Assembly: GCA_041687755.1 (NCBI GenBank)
Contig: JBDNJM010000001.1
Coordinates: 1-57,418, forward strand
Reading direction: 5' to 3'
DNA length: 57,418 nucleotides
From: JBDNJM01 sp041687755
Lineage (GTDB): Bacteria; Planctomycetota; UBA1135; GCA-002686595
Shown: positions 8,456-16,688 of the stretch, in pieces
How the letters are laid out: each line of letters opens with the position of its first letter
How positions within the stretch are numbered: position 1 is the first letter of the stretch
Made by a program: the position numbers and the translations under genes
Notes under the pieces: model-generated
What the model was told of the DNA's origin: nothing
Seen by the model: the letters and a program-made list of their open reading frames with translations, nothing else
Databases searched by the model: none

Positions 8456-8505
8456 TCAAGCTCGGGCGCTCGGAGCCTAGAGCTAGAGAGGCCTCCCGAG
8501 CTTGA
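8456..8505. other. Hairpin in the 8061-8570 intergenic region
   Basis: TCAAGCTCGGG (8456-8466) pairs perfectly with CCCGAGCTTGA (8495-8505) around a 28-nt loop. It lies about 65 nt before the start of the next gene, in the divergent intergenic region, so it may be a leader structure or operator. I see no convincing gene elsewhere in 8061-8570; a long minus-strand ORF there has composition typical of noncoding shadows. Confidence 0.5.
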
Positions 8506-8570
8506 GAGGGGCTCCCCGACACCCCTGCGAGGTGCCGGCCGACCGCTCGCTCCCCGTCTTCGACCCCACC

Positions 8571-10295
8571 ATGGCCCACAGTCCTCCCAAACCTCTGCTG
8601 TTCCTGCTCGCCGCGCTGGCCGCTCTCGGCCTGGCGTGGGCCTTCCTGTTGGGGCCGGACGTGGAGTCCGATTCGGAGGAGGAGCCCGCCGGGGCGGCGG
8701 TGCTCGATCTCGACAACCGCCTCGACGAGGGGGCCGGCCGGCCGGTTCCGATCTTGAGCTCTCCACGGGAGTCCACCGCCCCGCTGCCGCCGGTCACCGG
8801 GGAACCGACGCGCGTGCTGTTTCCGCTAGAGCTGAAGCTCGAGCTGCTGCGCGAGTCCGGGATCCCCGAAGTGCCCAACGGGCCGGCGCTCGGGTCGGGC
8901 CGCAGCTCGCAGATCATCGGGCGCGTCGCGGACGCGCGCGGGAACGCCGCCGAGGGCGAGGTGCGCTTTGTGTCGGGCCCGAACCGCGGGCGCACGCTGC
9001 GGCTGGACTCCGAGGGACGCTTCGGCGCGAACGACCTTTTCCCGGGGCTGTCTGTCGTGGACGTCGTGTGTCCGGGCCAGATCGGAGCGCGGCGCGAGGT
9101 GCGCCTCGGCGTGGGGCAGCGCGCGGAGCTCAATCTGGGCTTCGGTCGGCCTGCCGCGGTGTCGGGGCGAGTCGTGGACGAGGCCGGCCAACCGCTAGGC
9201 GAGGCGGCGGTGCACTTCGACGGACAGCTCACGACCACCGGCGAATCGGGCTACTTCGGCTTCTCCGCGATCGCGAGCGGGCGCGTCGTGGTCGAGGTCA
9301 CGCACCCCTCCTACGCGCCCTGGCGTTCGCTGGTGTCGGTGACGCATGCCTCGAACATCACCGCGGATCGGATGCGCGTCACGCTCCAGCGTGGCGCCCA
9401 GCTGAACCTGTCGCTGCTCAACGACGTCGGCGGGCCGGCGCCGGTGGAACTCTACATCGTGCCGGTGGGGCTGGGCGCCGAGCGCAAGTTCAACTGGACC
9501 AAGTTCCAGCCCGTGCAGATGACCGGGCGCCAAATCGAGCTGCCCGGGCTGCCCCCGGTGCGCGTCCAGGTGCACGCGTTCCGGCGCGGGGCGCTGTCGG
9601 TCCCGCGGCTGCTAAACGTGACCCTGGCCGCCGGTGCCGAATCGAACGTGACCCTCGAGTTCCAGCCGGCGCCCAAGCTGGTCGGGCGCGTCATCGAGAA
9701 CGATCGCGTCGTTGCGGGCGCGCGTGTGCGGCTCAGCGCCGCGGATCCGAACGCCGTCGCTTCGACCGTCTTCGGTCAGCCCATGGGGTACCTCCAATCT
9801 GAGGTGCTGCCGCTGCTGCCGCCGTCGCGCCAGGAGGCCCTGACCGGGGACGACGGGCGCTTCGAGTTCTCGGCCTGGAGCCAGGCCTCGGCCTGGCGGC
9901 TGCTGGAGGTCGAGAACGCCGACGGCAGCGCGCGGCGTCGACTGGCGGTCGGACCGGATGAGCGAGAGGTCGAGGTCGACCTGACCGGCGCCGGGCTCGG
10001 GCCGGCGGGCACTCTGCGGCTGCAGCTGCCGCCGCGGTTCCAGGGCCTGCCGGTGGAGTTGGTCGTGGACGGCCGTCCGCGGGATCCCTTCGAGCTGGCG
10101 CCGGACCAGGACCTCGAGGTCGCGGATCTCCCGGCCGGCAGCTGGCGGCTGTCGGCGCGCTGGTGGGACAGGATCGTGGCCGAGCTCGACCTAGTGGAGA
10201 TCGAGGGGCTGGTCGAGCTGCCGCTGGTGCTCCCCCAGGGCGCGATCGACGGGCAGGATGACGAGACCTGGCGGCGGTCGGGCAGACCTCGCTGA
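8571..10295 (+). CDS. Membrane-anchored protein with carboxypeptidase-regulatory-like repeats
   Basis: 574 residues from the ATG at 8571. Residues about 7-26 (KPLLFLLAALAALGLAWAFL) form an N-terminal membrane anchor or uncleaved signal, followed by an acidic stretch. The body has repeated beta-sandwich modules of the carboxypeptidase-regulatory-like type: IIGRVADARGNAAEGEVRFV, VSGRVVDEAGQPLGEAAVHF and LVGRVIENDRVVAGARVRLS. No enzyme motif is visible. The start is preceded by CGACCCCACC and no Shine-Dalgarno box. The architecture matches the much larger protein at 51494-55087, so the two are probably paralogous envelope proteins. Function unknown. Confidence 0.8.
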   Translation: MAHSPPKPLLFLLAALAALGLAWAFLLGPDVESDSEEEPAGAAVLDLDNRLDEGAGRPVPILSSPRESTAPLPPVTGEPTRVLFPLELKLELLRESGIPEVPNGPALGSGRSSQIIGRVADARGNAAEGEVRFVSGPNRGRTLRLDSEGRFGANDLFPGLSVVDVVCPGQIGARREVRLGVGQRAELNLGFGRPAAVSGRVVDEAGQPLGEAAVHFDGQLTTTGESGYFGFSAIASGRVVVEVTHPSYAPWRSLVSVTHASNITADRMRVTLQRGAQLNLSLLNDVGGPAPVELYIVPVGLGAERKFNWTKFQPVQMTGRQIELPGLPPVRVQVHAFRRGALSVPRLLNVTLAAGAESNVTLEFQPAPKLVGRVIENDRVVAGARVRLSAADPNAVASTVFGQPMGYLQSEVLPLLPPSRQEALTGDDGRFEFSAWSQASAWRLLEVENADGSARRRLAVGPDEREVEVDLTGAGLGPAGTLRLQLPPRFQGLPVELVVDGRPRDPFELAPDQDLEVADLPAGSWRLSARWWDRIVAELDLVEIEGLVELPLVLPQGAIDGQDDETWRRSGRPR

Positions 10296-10320
10296 TCCAT
10301 CGGCCAGCGCTGCGCCGCCT

Positions 10321-10503
10321 ACTGCATGGGGTGAGTGTGGATCCGGCCGCGGGCCCCCGATCCTCGGTGCCTTGCACGCCGCCATCTAGGGCGTCGAGCT
10401 GCTGCGCCAGGCCCTCGCTGCACCCCGCCAGGCTCCGAAGCGCCTAGCGCCCCGGGGCCTGCGCGCGCCGGGCGCCCACAGATCCACACTCACCCCATGC
10501 AGT
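10321..10503. repeat. 183-bp element bounded by 23-bp perfect inverted repeats
   Basis: Positions 10321-10343 (ACTGCATGGGGTGAGTGTGG then ATC) are exactly complementary to 10481-10503. The 137-nt interior is GC-rich. Its outermost parts (CGCGGGCCCC near 10348 and GGGGCCTGCG near 10454) are also nearly complementary, so the whole may fold as one structure. No flanking target duplication is evident. A second hairpin lies at 10536-10544 with 10584-10592 (GGCCACCCC with GGGGTGGCC). Confidence 0.75.
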
Positions 10504-10634
10504 GCCGGTTGGATGGGCCTCCGGGATGCTCTGAGGGCCACCCCCGACTCGCGCCTGCGCCAGCAGGGTGGTCCCCGTGGCGAGGGGTGGCCTGTAGAGG
10601 CCAACGGGGGGAGCGGCGCGCCGGGTGTCGGCCC

Positions 10635-10640
10635 TATACT
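10635..10640 (+). promoter_or_regulatory. Candidate -10 box of hutH
   Basis: TATACT within CCTATACTC, 61 nt before the hutH ATG. The same CCTATACTC occurs before hutU with nearly the same spacing. I see no clear -35 box. Confidence 0.45.
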
Positions 10641-10701
10641 CCGCGCGCCACGGCTTTTGTCTCCTCCCCGCTCCGCCGGACCCGCACGCCCCCGACCGAA
10701 C

Positions 10702-12252
10702 ATGTCCAACGCCACCCTTCAGCTCGACGGTCGTTCCTTGGCGCTCGAAGATCTCCGGCCCTGCCTCGAAGGCACGAGCCTCGGCATCGAGTTCTCAGGC
10801 GCGACGCTCGACCGGGTGGACGCCGCGCGCGGGCTGGTGGACGAGGCGGTGCAGAGCGGGCAGGTCGTGTACGGCTTGACGACAGGCTTCGGGCGACTGA
10901 AGAACGTCGCGATCGAGAGCGCGGACCTGCAGACCCTGCAGCGCAACCTCGTGCTCTCCCACTGCTGCGGCGTCGGCGATCCGCTGTCGCGGGGTGAGGT
11001 GCGGGCGACCATGGTGCTGCGCATGAACGGGCTGTCGCGCGGGCATTCCGGCGTGCGCCGCGAGCTGCTGCTGACCTTGAAGCGGCTGTTCGAGAAGGGC
11101 TTCGTGCCGTACGTGCCCGAGCAGGGCTCGGTGGGGGCGAGCGGAGACCTTGCGCCGCTCGCGCACCTGAGCGCGGCGATGATGGGGCACGGGCGCGCGT
11201 TCATCGCGGGCGAGGCCGAGCCGCTGCCGGCCGCGGAGGCGCTGGCCCGCGTCGGGGAGTCTCCGGTCGTGCTCGAGGCCAAGGAGGGCCTGGCGCTGAT
11301 CAACGGCACCGAGGTCATGAAGGGCATCGGGAGCCTGTGCCTGCTGCGGGCCCAGAACCTGTCCAAGGCAGTCGACGCGATCGCCGCGCTCAGCCTCGAG
11401 GCGCTGTTCGGCAGCGTGAAGCCATTCGATCCACGCCTGGCGGACCTCAAGGGCCACGCGGGGCACGCGCGCACGTCGGCCAATGTCCGCTCGCTGCTGG
11501 CGGGCAGCGAGGTGCTGGCGAGCCACGTGGACTGCGATCGAGTGCAGGACCCGTATTGCCTGCGCTGCGTTCCTCAGATCCACGGCGCGTTCAAGGCGGC
11601 ACTCGAGCACGTCTGCGACATCTTCGCGGGCGAGCTCAACGGCGTGACGGACAACCCGATCCTGTTCGCCGACACGCACGAGGTGATCAGCGCCGGCCAG
11701 TTCCACGGCCAGCCGGTCTCGATGGTGATGGACTATCTCGCGCTGGCCAGCTGCACGCTGGCAAACGTCTCCGAGCGCCGCATCGAGCAGCTGGTCAACC
11801 CCGATCTCTCCGCGCTGCCGCCGTTCCTGACGCCGGCGCCCGGGCTCAACTCCGGGCTGATGATCGCGCAGGTCGCGGCCGCTTCGCTAGCGAGCGAGAA
11901 CAAGTCTCTCGCGCACCCCGCGTCGGTGGACACGATCCCGACGAGCGCGAACCAGGAGGACCACGTGTCCATGGGCGTCACCGCCGCGCGCAAGGCGCGC
12001 GCGATCCTGGACAACGTCGAGCGCGTGCTGGCGATCGAGTGGCTCTGCGCCGCCCAGGGCCGCGAGTTCAACAAGCAGCTGAAGGCGGGCGCGGGACCCC
12101 AGGCGGCCCACGACCTGCTGCGGACGCGGGTCGCCGCGCTAGAGGACGATCGTTACCTGGCCGACGACATCGAAGCCGCGACGGAGATGGTCGCGAACGG
12201 TCAGCTGGTGGCCGCGGTGGACGCGGCGCTTCCGACGGGGCTGCAGGCGTGA
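10702..12252 (+). CDS. hutH: Histidine ammonia-lyase
   Basis: 516 residues, the usual family length. It deaminates L-histidine to urocanate in the cytoplasm, the first step of histidine degradation. The MIO-forming triad Ala146-Ser147-Gly148 lies in GSVGASGDLAPLAH. Other family blocks are present: VYGLTTGFGRL, NLVLSHCCGVGDPL, VTDNPILF and TSANQEDHVSMG. I start at the ATG at 10702; the upstream in-frame extension is arginine-rich leader. Transcription probably starts from TATACT at 10635. The stop overlaps the GTG of the next gene (GTGA), so a lipoprotein is translationally coupled. hutU is 6.8 kb away, not adjacent. Confidence 0.97.
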   Translation: MSNATLQLDGRSLALEDLRPCLEGTSLGIEFSGATLDRVDAARGLVDEAVQSGQVVYGLTTGFGRLKNVAIESADLQTLQRNLVLSHCCGVGDPLSRGEVRATMVLRMNGLSRGHSGVRRELLLTLKRLFEKGFVPYVPEQGSVGASGDLAPLAHLSAAMMGHGRAFIAGEAEPLPAAEALARVGESPVVLEAKEGLALINGTEVMKGIGSLCLLRAQNLSKAVDAIAALSLEALFGSVKPFDPRLADLKGHAGHARTSANVRSLLAGSEVLASHVDCDRVQDPYCLRCVPQIHGAFKAALEHVCDIFAGELNGVTDNPILFADTHEVISAGQFHGQPVSMVMDYLALASCTLANVSERRIEQLVNPDLSALPPFLTPAPGLNSGLMIAQVAAASLASENKSLAHPASVDTIPTSANQEDHVSMGVTAARKARAILDNVERVLAIEWLCAAQGREFNKQLKAGAGPQAAHDLLRTRVAALEDDRYLADDIEAATEMVANGQLVAAVDAALPTGLQA

Positions 12253-12962
12253 GCCACGGCCGGCGCAGGGGAGCGGCAGCGCTGCTGCTGCTCGCCGGCT
12301 GCTCCGGCCCGGTGCGCGTGGTCCACGAGCCCGCGGGCGGCTTCCAGAGCGACCTGGACCGGGCCTACGCAGAGCTCGACCAAACGCCCTACAACGACGA
12401 CTACACCTGGCGTCAGCGCGGCTCGATTCTGTTCGGCGAGCGCACCTTCGAGCGGAGCCTGGGCCTCGGTCGCGCGGACCAGGCGATGGCCGGGTTCGAG
12501 TTGATCGGCGCGCCGCCGGGGTCCTGGGTCGAGATGGAGCTCGGTCTCTCCGGATCGGCGCGGGGGCGCAACGTCACCCAGTGGCTGGACCGGGTCTTCG
12601 GCGAGCCGCAGTTCGAGGATCTCGCCGAGGACGACTCGGGGCTCGGCAGCTCGAGCCTGGAGTTCTCGATGGGCGTGCAGAAGCGGCTGCTGCGGTTCAA
12701 CGGTTCGGTGCGCCCGTACGTCGGCGGGGGCGCGGCCGCGATCCGGCGCCGGAGCTTCCGCATCCAGGCCGACGGGGTCGACGACGACTCGGACTCGGAC
12801 CTGGGCTGGTACGCCCACGCGGGCATCCACATTCTGTTGGGGGACGGGGTTGGAATTGGCCTCGACTTCCGCCGGCTGGGAGGCACGGATCTCGAGCTGG
12901 AGGGCCTGGCGACCTCCGCGGACTACGACCAGTGGAGCCTGACCTTCGGCTTCGGAGTTTGA
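12249..12962 (+). CDS. Small outer-membrane-type lipoprotein coupled to hutH
   Basis: 237 residues from the GTG at 12249, which overlaps the hutH stop. The N-terminus has arginines, a hydrophobic run and lipobox LLLLAGC, so it is predicted to be a lipoprotein. The mature part has alternating hydrophobic beta-strand patterns (LRFNGSVRPYVGGGAAAIRR, DLGWYAHAGIHILLGDGVGI, WSLTFGFGV) and ends in an aromatic-rich strand, like small beta-barrel outer-membrane proteins. No specific family recognised. From 12963 to 13191 there is only a weak hairpin (CTTTGAG with CTCAAGG, near 12989-13006). Confidence 0.75.
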   Translation: MSHGRRRGAAALLLLAGCSGPVRVVHEPAGGFQSDLDRAYAELDQTPYNDDYTWRQRGSILFGERTFERSLGLGRADQAMAGFELIGAPPGSWVEMELGLSGSARGRNVTQWLDRVFGEPQFEDLAEDDSGLGSSSLEFSMGVQKRLLRFNGSVRPYVGGGAAAIRRRSFRIQADGVDDDSDSDLGWYAHAGIHILLGDGVGIGLDFRRLGGTDLELEGLATSADYDQWSLTFGFGV

Positions 12963-13191
12963 GCCGGATGGCGGTGGTCGCGCGGCGCTTTGAGGGCGCT
13001 CAAGGTCCCGGGCGGGTGCCGGTTTAGCGGCATGCGAGCCGCGAACGAGCCGGAAATAGTGCTCCCACGCCCTTCCCAGTCGCAATTTCAGGGCTGGGTG
13101 AGCGATTTACGCTGGGTTTTGGGCGCGGGGGAACGCAACCTTTGGTCGCGCTCTGGGCGCATCACACCCACAACTGCCTCCCCTTATAAAC

Positions 13192-13470
13192 ATGAAGCGT
13201 TCCACCGTCATCGCCCTGTCCCTGCTCCTCGCCACCACCAGCTGCATGGGCGTCCGCGACAACGCGCGCGGCACCACCGTCAACGCGAGCTCTTTTAACA
13301 TCCTGGGCTTCCAGTTCCCGCACAACGACTACGACGCCGCCTGGGCCGAAGTGCCCCAGGGCGCCAACGTCGTCACCGCCGTGTCCAGCAACAACGACTG
13401 GACCTCGGTGCGCGGCGTTCTCACCCGCATCTTCGGCTTCAGCTTCAGCCAGGTCACCTACACCAAGTAG
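13192..13470 (+). CDS. Small lipoprotein, possibly TRL-like
   Basis: 92 residues. The signal MKRSTVIALSLLLATTSC carries lipobox ATTSC. The mature part contains SSFNILGFQFP, a central AAWAEVPQGANVVTAV and a closing IFGFSFSQVTYTK. This order (N-x-LG strand, short helix, repeat of the strand, terminal Y-T) loosely resembles TRL-like lipoproteins, which are of unknown function. TTATAAAC directly precedes the ATG. A hairpin terminator follows at 13520. Confidence 0.7.
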   Translation: MKRSTVIALSLLLATTSCMGVRDNARGTTVNASSFNILGFQFPHNDYDAAWAEVPQGANVVTAVSSNNDWTSVRGVLTRIFGFSFSQVTYTK

Positions 13471-13519
13471 TCGACCCACTGGAGTTCACGCGGCAGCTCA
13501 CGCTGCCCGTGGTCCACTC

Positions 13520-13554
13520 AACAGGCCGGTGATGCTCAGCATCACTGGCCTGTT
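13520..13554. terminator. Bidirectional terminator
   Basis: AACAGGCC then GTGATGC pairs with GCATCAC then GGCCTGTT, with one G-T mismatch and a short TCA loop. It is followed by GCCTTT on the plus strand. It separates the small lipoprotein gene from the convergent RND gene, whose stop is at 13560. Confidence 0.8.
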
Positions 13555-13559
13555 GCCTT

Positions 13560-16500
13560 TCAGGCGGCAGCCAGGGCCCGATGGTGGGCGCCTCCGAACA
13601 GGGTCAGATAGATCGCGGGCACGAACACCAGGGCCAGGAGGGTGGCGCCCGTCACGCCGAACCCGATCGCGACGGCCAGGGGCGGCCAGAACTGTCCCCC
13701 GGCGATGATCAGGGGCAGGAAGCCCGCCATCGTCGTCAGGGTCGTCGAGAACACGTGGCGGCTCGCGCGCACCACGACGGTGCGCACGGCCTGGGGATCG
13801 CCGGTGCGGGCTTCGGGATCCTCGCGAATGCCCGCGAGCACGACGATGCTGTCGTTGATCGCGACGCCCACGAGGCCCATCGTTCCGATGATCGCCATGA
13901 ACCCGAAGGGGTGGCCGAACACGACGAGGGCGCCCAGGCCCAGCCCGATGGCGAGCGGCGCGACGGTGCCGATGATGGCCGCCATGCGGAACGAGTGGAA
14001 CGCGAGCACGAGCGTGGCCGCCATCAGGACGACGAGCAGACCCGCCGAGGCCATCAGGTTCGAGATCGCGAGATCGCGTTCTTCGGACTCGCCGCCGGTC
14101 TCCAGTCGATAGCCGGGCGGCAGCTCAAAGCGGGTGTCCGCGAGACGTTGCTCGAGGCCGGCGAGCCCGATGCTGGGCAGCAGGCCGGCCTCCAAGAATC
14201 CCTGCACGGTCGTGAGGCGCTCGCCGTTGCGGTGCGGAATGGAGGCGAACTCGGGCGTCAGGCGCAGCTCGCCGAGCGTCTCTAGCGAGGCCCAAGCGCG
14301 CGAGTCGGCCGAGGTGGAGAGGGCGATCGGAATCGCGCGGAGATCCGCCAGCTGGTCGCGCCCCTCGGCTCCCAGGCGCACGCGCACGGGCAGCTCCTCG
14401 GTCGCCTCGAGCAACGAGCCGCCGGTGGTCCCGTCGATGAGGCCCGCTAGGGCCCGGGCGAGCGGCACGGCGCTCAGGTTCGCGCTCTCCAACTCGTAGT
14501 CGTCCACGTCGAGCTCGAGCTTCAGTTGGTCGGCGTCCAGGGTCTGGCGGGTGTGCGTGACGCCAGGCACAGCGCTGAGCAGCCCGCGCAGCCGCCGGCC
14601 CTCGCGCTCGAGCACGTCGAGGTCGGGGCCGAACAGCCGCACCTCGACGGGCGCGTCGAACGGCGGCCCTTGCTCGAGCAGGCGCGCGACGCACTGGGCC
14701 TCGGGCAGCTCAGCGTCGAGCCGGCGCTGCAGCTCGCGCACGATGCCCTGCGCGCCGCGCGCCTGATCCAGCTCGATCAGCGCCTGGCCGTAGTACGCGA
14801 CGTTCTCGATGCCCTCGGGGATGTTGTAGTAGAACTTGGGCGCGCTGCGGCCGAGAAACGCGTGCGCGGCGCGCACGCCCTCGATCCCGAGCGCCACCTC
14901 CCGCAGGCGCTCGAAAGCGCGCTGGGTGTCGTCGAGTGAGCTCTGCTGGGGCATCCAGACCTGGACCTGGAACTGGTCGCGGTCGGTGGGCGGGAAGAAC
15001 TGCTCGGCGAGGGTGCGGGCCCCGACGAAACCGAGGATCGAAGGCACGGTGCTGATCGCCGCGGTGAGCAGCGGGGCCCGGAAGGCGAGGCCGAGAAACC
15101 GGTCGTAGCCGCGCATCAGCCACTGGGGCGAGAGCCCACCTGAGAGGAAGCCCTTGCCCGGCACGCCGCCGAAGTGCGCGGCCGCGGTGGCGACGACGGT
15201 CATCGAGGCCAGGAACGAAGAGACCAGGGCGAGGCTGACGGTGATGCCAATGGCGCCGACAAACTCGCCAGCGGGTCCGGGCATCAGGACGATCGGCATG
15301 AACGCCAGCACCGTGGTCAGGGTCGAGCCCAGCAGCGGCACAAACAGGCGGCGCACGCTGCCTCCGATCGCCTCGCGCGCGGTCTTGCCCTGGCCGCGCT
15401 CGTGGCGCACCTCGTCGACCATGACGATCGCGTTGTCGATCAGCAGGCCCAGGGCGATGATCAATCCGGTCACGGACATCTGGTGGATCGGCAGGGCAAG
15501 GAAGCGCATGGCTCCCAGCACCATTAGCGTGGACAGCGGCAGCGCCAGCCCGACGAGCAGCGCCGCGCGCCAGCCCATCATCACGAACAGCACCAGCACG
15601 ACCAGGCCCATGCCCGCGGCGAGGTTCGCCGCGAGGTTGCCGAGTCGCTGCTCGGTGTAGCGGCTCTGATCGAGCAGCACCTCGAGCTCGATGCCGCGCG
15701 GCAGCGCAGCGCCGAACTCCGAGGCCAGCTCGCGCATCCTGACGGCCCACTCGTCGACCCGCACGGTATCGAGGAGGGTCGCGTCCACGATGACCGCGCG
15801 GGCCCCGTCGATGAAGCTCTTCTCCGTGACCGGCTCGCGCCAGCCCTTGGAGACGCGCGCCACGTCGCGCAGGCGGACCTCCTGCCCGCCGGACCCGATC
15901 AGAACGACGAGATCGCGCACGCGCTCGGGCGACTCGAAGCGGCCCTCGACCTCGATGGCAAGCTGGGTCGTGGCCCCGTCGAAGCGGCCGGCCGAGACCT
16001 TGGCGTCGGCGGCCTGGATCCTGCCGGCCAGGGCGGCGGCGGTCAGGCCCAGCTCGGCCAGGCGCGTCGCGTCGGCCTCGACCAACACCTCCTCGACCAC
16101 GAACCCGTGGTTGGTGACCTCGTCGGTGCCCCGCAGGGCGCGCATGCGGTCCACCAGATCGTCCCCGATACGCGTGAGGATGCCCATTGGGGCGGGCCCT
16201 TCGCCGCGCCACACGAGGGCGAGAATGCCGGCCTTGGCGTCGACCTGTTGCTCCAGGAACTCGGGCGCCAGCACGCCTGTGGGGAACAGCCGAGCCGCAT
16301 CGCCGACGGCATCGCGCGCGCGGGACCAGACCTCGTTCACGTCGCCAGCATCGACGGAGTCCGCCAGCTCGAGCACGACCAGGCCGGAGCCGGTGCGCGA
16401 GGCGGACTCGAGCAGCTTGATCTCCTCGATGTCGCGCAGCTCGTCCTCAAGCCGCTCGGTCACGAGCGACTCGACGCGCTCCGCGCTCGCGCCGGGATAG

Positions 16501-16676
16501 ACGGTCTGGACGACGGCGTAGCGCCCGACCAGTTCCGGATCTTCCCGGCGTGGCAGCAGGGCGAGGGCCGACAGTCCGGAGACCAGGACCAGCGCCGTGA
16601 ACAGGATCCCGAGGCGCGGGTTGTCGTGGAACAGGGTGGCGAGCGCGAAGCGCCGATCGGGAGTCTGGGAGTCCAT
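13560..16676 (-). CDS. RND-family efflux transporter (AcrB-like)
   Basis: 1038 residues, normal for an inner-membrane RND pump. The first helix is near residues 23-42, followed by a large periplasmic porter domain (VVQTVYPGASAERVESLV is the typical opening). Then comes the TM2-6 block with GLLIDNAIVMVDEVRHERGQ, a second periplasmic domain, and the TM8-12 block with MGLVGVAINDSIVVLAG, ending near VFVPAIYLTLFGG. It exports substrates by proton exchange together with the adaptor encoded 12 nt upstream. No outer-membrane channel gene is in the window. The substrate cannot be read from the sequence; the divergence of the TM4 acidic motif leaves drug-type and other RND classes open. Confidence 0.93.
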   Translation of the reverse strand: MDSQTPDRRFALATLFHDNPRLGILFTALVLVSGLSALALLPRREDPELVGRYAVVQTVYPGASAERVESLVTERLEDELRDIEEIKLLESASRTGSGLVVLELADSVDAGDVNEVWSRARDAVGDAARLFPTGVLAPEFLEQQVDAKAGILALVWRGEGPAPMGILTRIGDDLVDRMRALRGTDEVTNHGFVVEEVLVEADATRLAELGLTAAALAGRIQAADAKVSAGRFDGATTQLAIEVEGRFESPERVRDLVVLIGSGGQEVRLRDVARVSKGWREPVTEKSFIDGARAVIVDATLLDTVRVDEWAVRMRELASEFGAALPRGIELEVLLDQSRYTEQRLGNLAANLAAGMGLVVLVLFVMMGWRAALLVGLALPLSTLMVLGAMRFLALPIHQMSVTGLIIALGLLIDNAIVMVDEVRHERGQGKTAREAIGGSVRRLFVPLLGSTLTTVLAFMPIVLMPGPAGEFVGAIGITVSLALVSSFLASMTVVATAAAHFGGVPGKGFLSGGLSPQWLMRGYDRFLGLAFRAPLLTAAISTVPSILGFVGARTLAEQFFPPTDRDQFQVQVWMPQQSSLDDTQRAFERLREVALGIEGVRAAHAFLGRSAPKFYYNIPEGIENVAYYGQALIELDQARGAQGIVRELQRRLDAELPEAQCVARLLEQGPPFDAPVEVRLFGPDLDVLEREGRRLRGLLSAVPGVTHTRQTLDADQLKLELDVDDYELESANLSAVPLARALAGLIDGTTGGSLLEATEELPVRVRLGAEGRDQLADLRAIPIALSTSADSRAWASLETLGELRLTPEFASIPHRNGERLTTVQGFLEAGLLPSIGLAGLEQRLADTRFELPPGYRLETGGESEERDLAISNLMASAGLLVVLMAATLVLAFHSFRMAAIIGTVAPLAIGLGLGALVVFGHPFGFMAIIGTMGLVGVAINDSIVVLAGIREDPEARTGDPQAVRTVVVRASRHVFSTTLTTMAGFLPLIIAGGQFWPPLAVAIGFGVTGATLLALVFVPAIYLTLFGGAHHRALAAA

Positions 16677-16688
16677 GGCAGGCGTGCG

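Noticed and set aside
8068..8766. 232-codon minus-strand ORF in the 8.1-8.6 kb gap
   Set aside because: It overlaps the start of the sense gene at 8571 and its N-terminal half is R/P-rich. No start or domain supports it.
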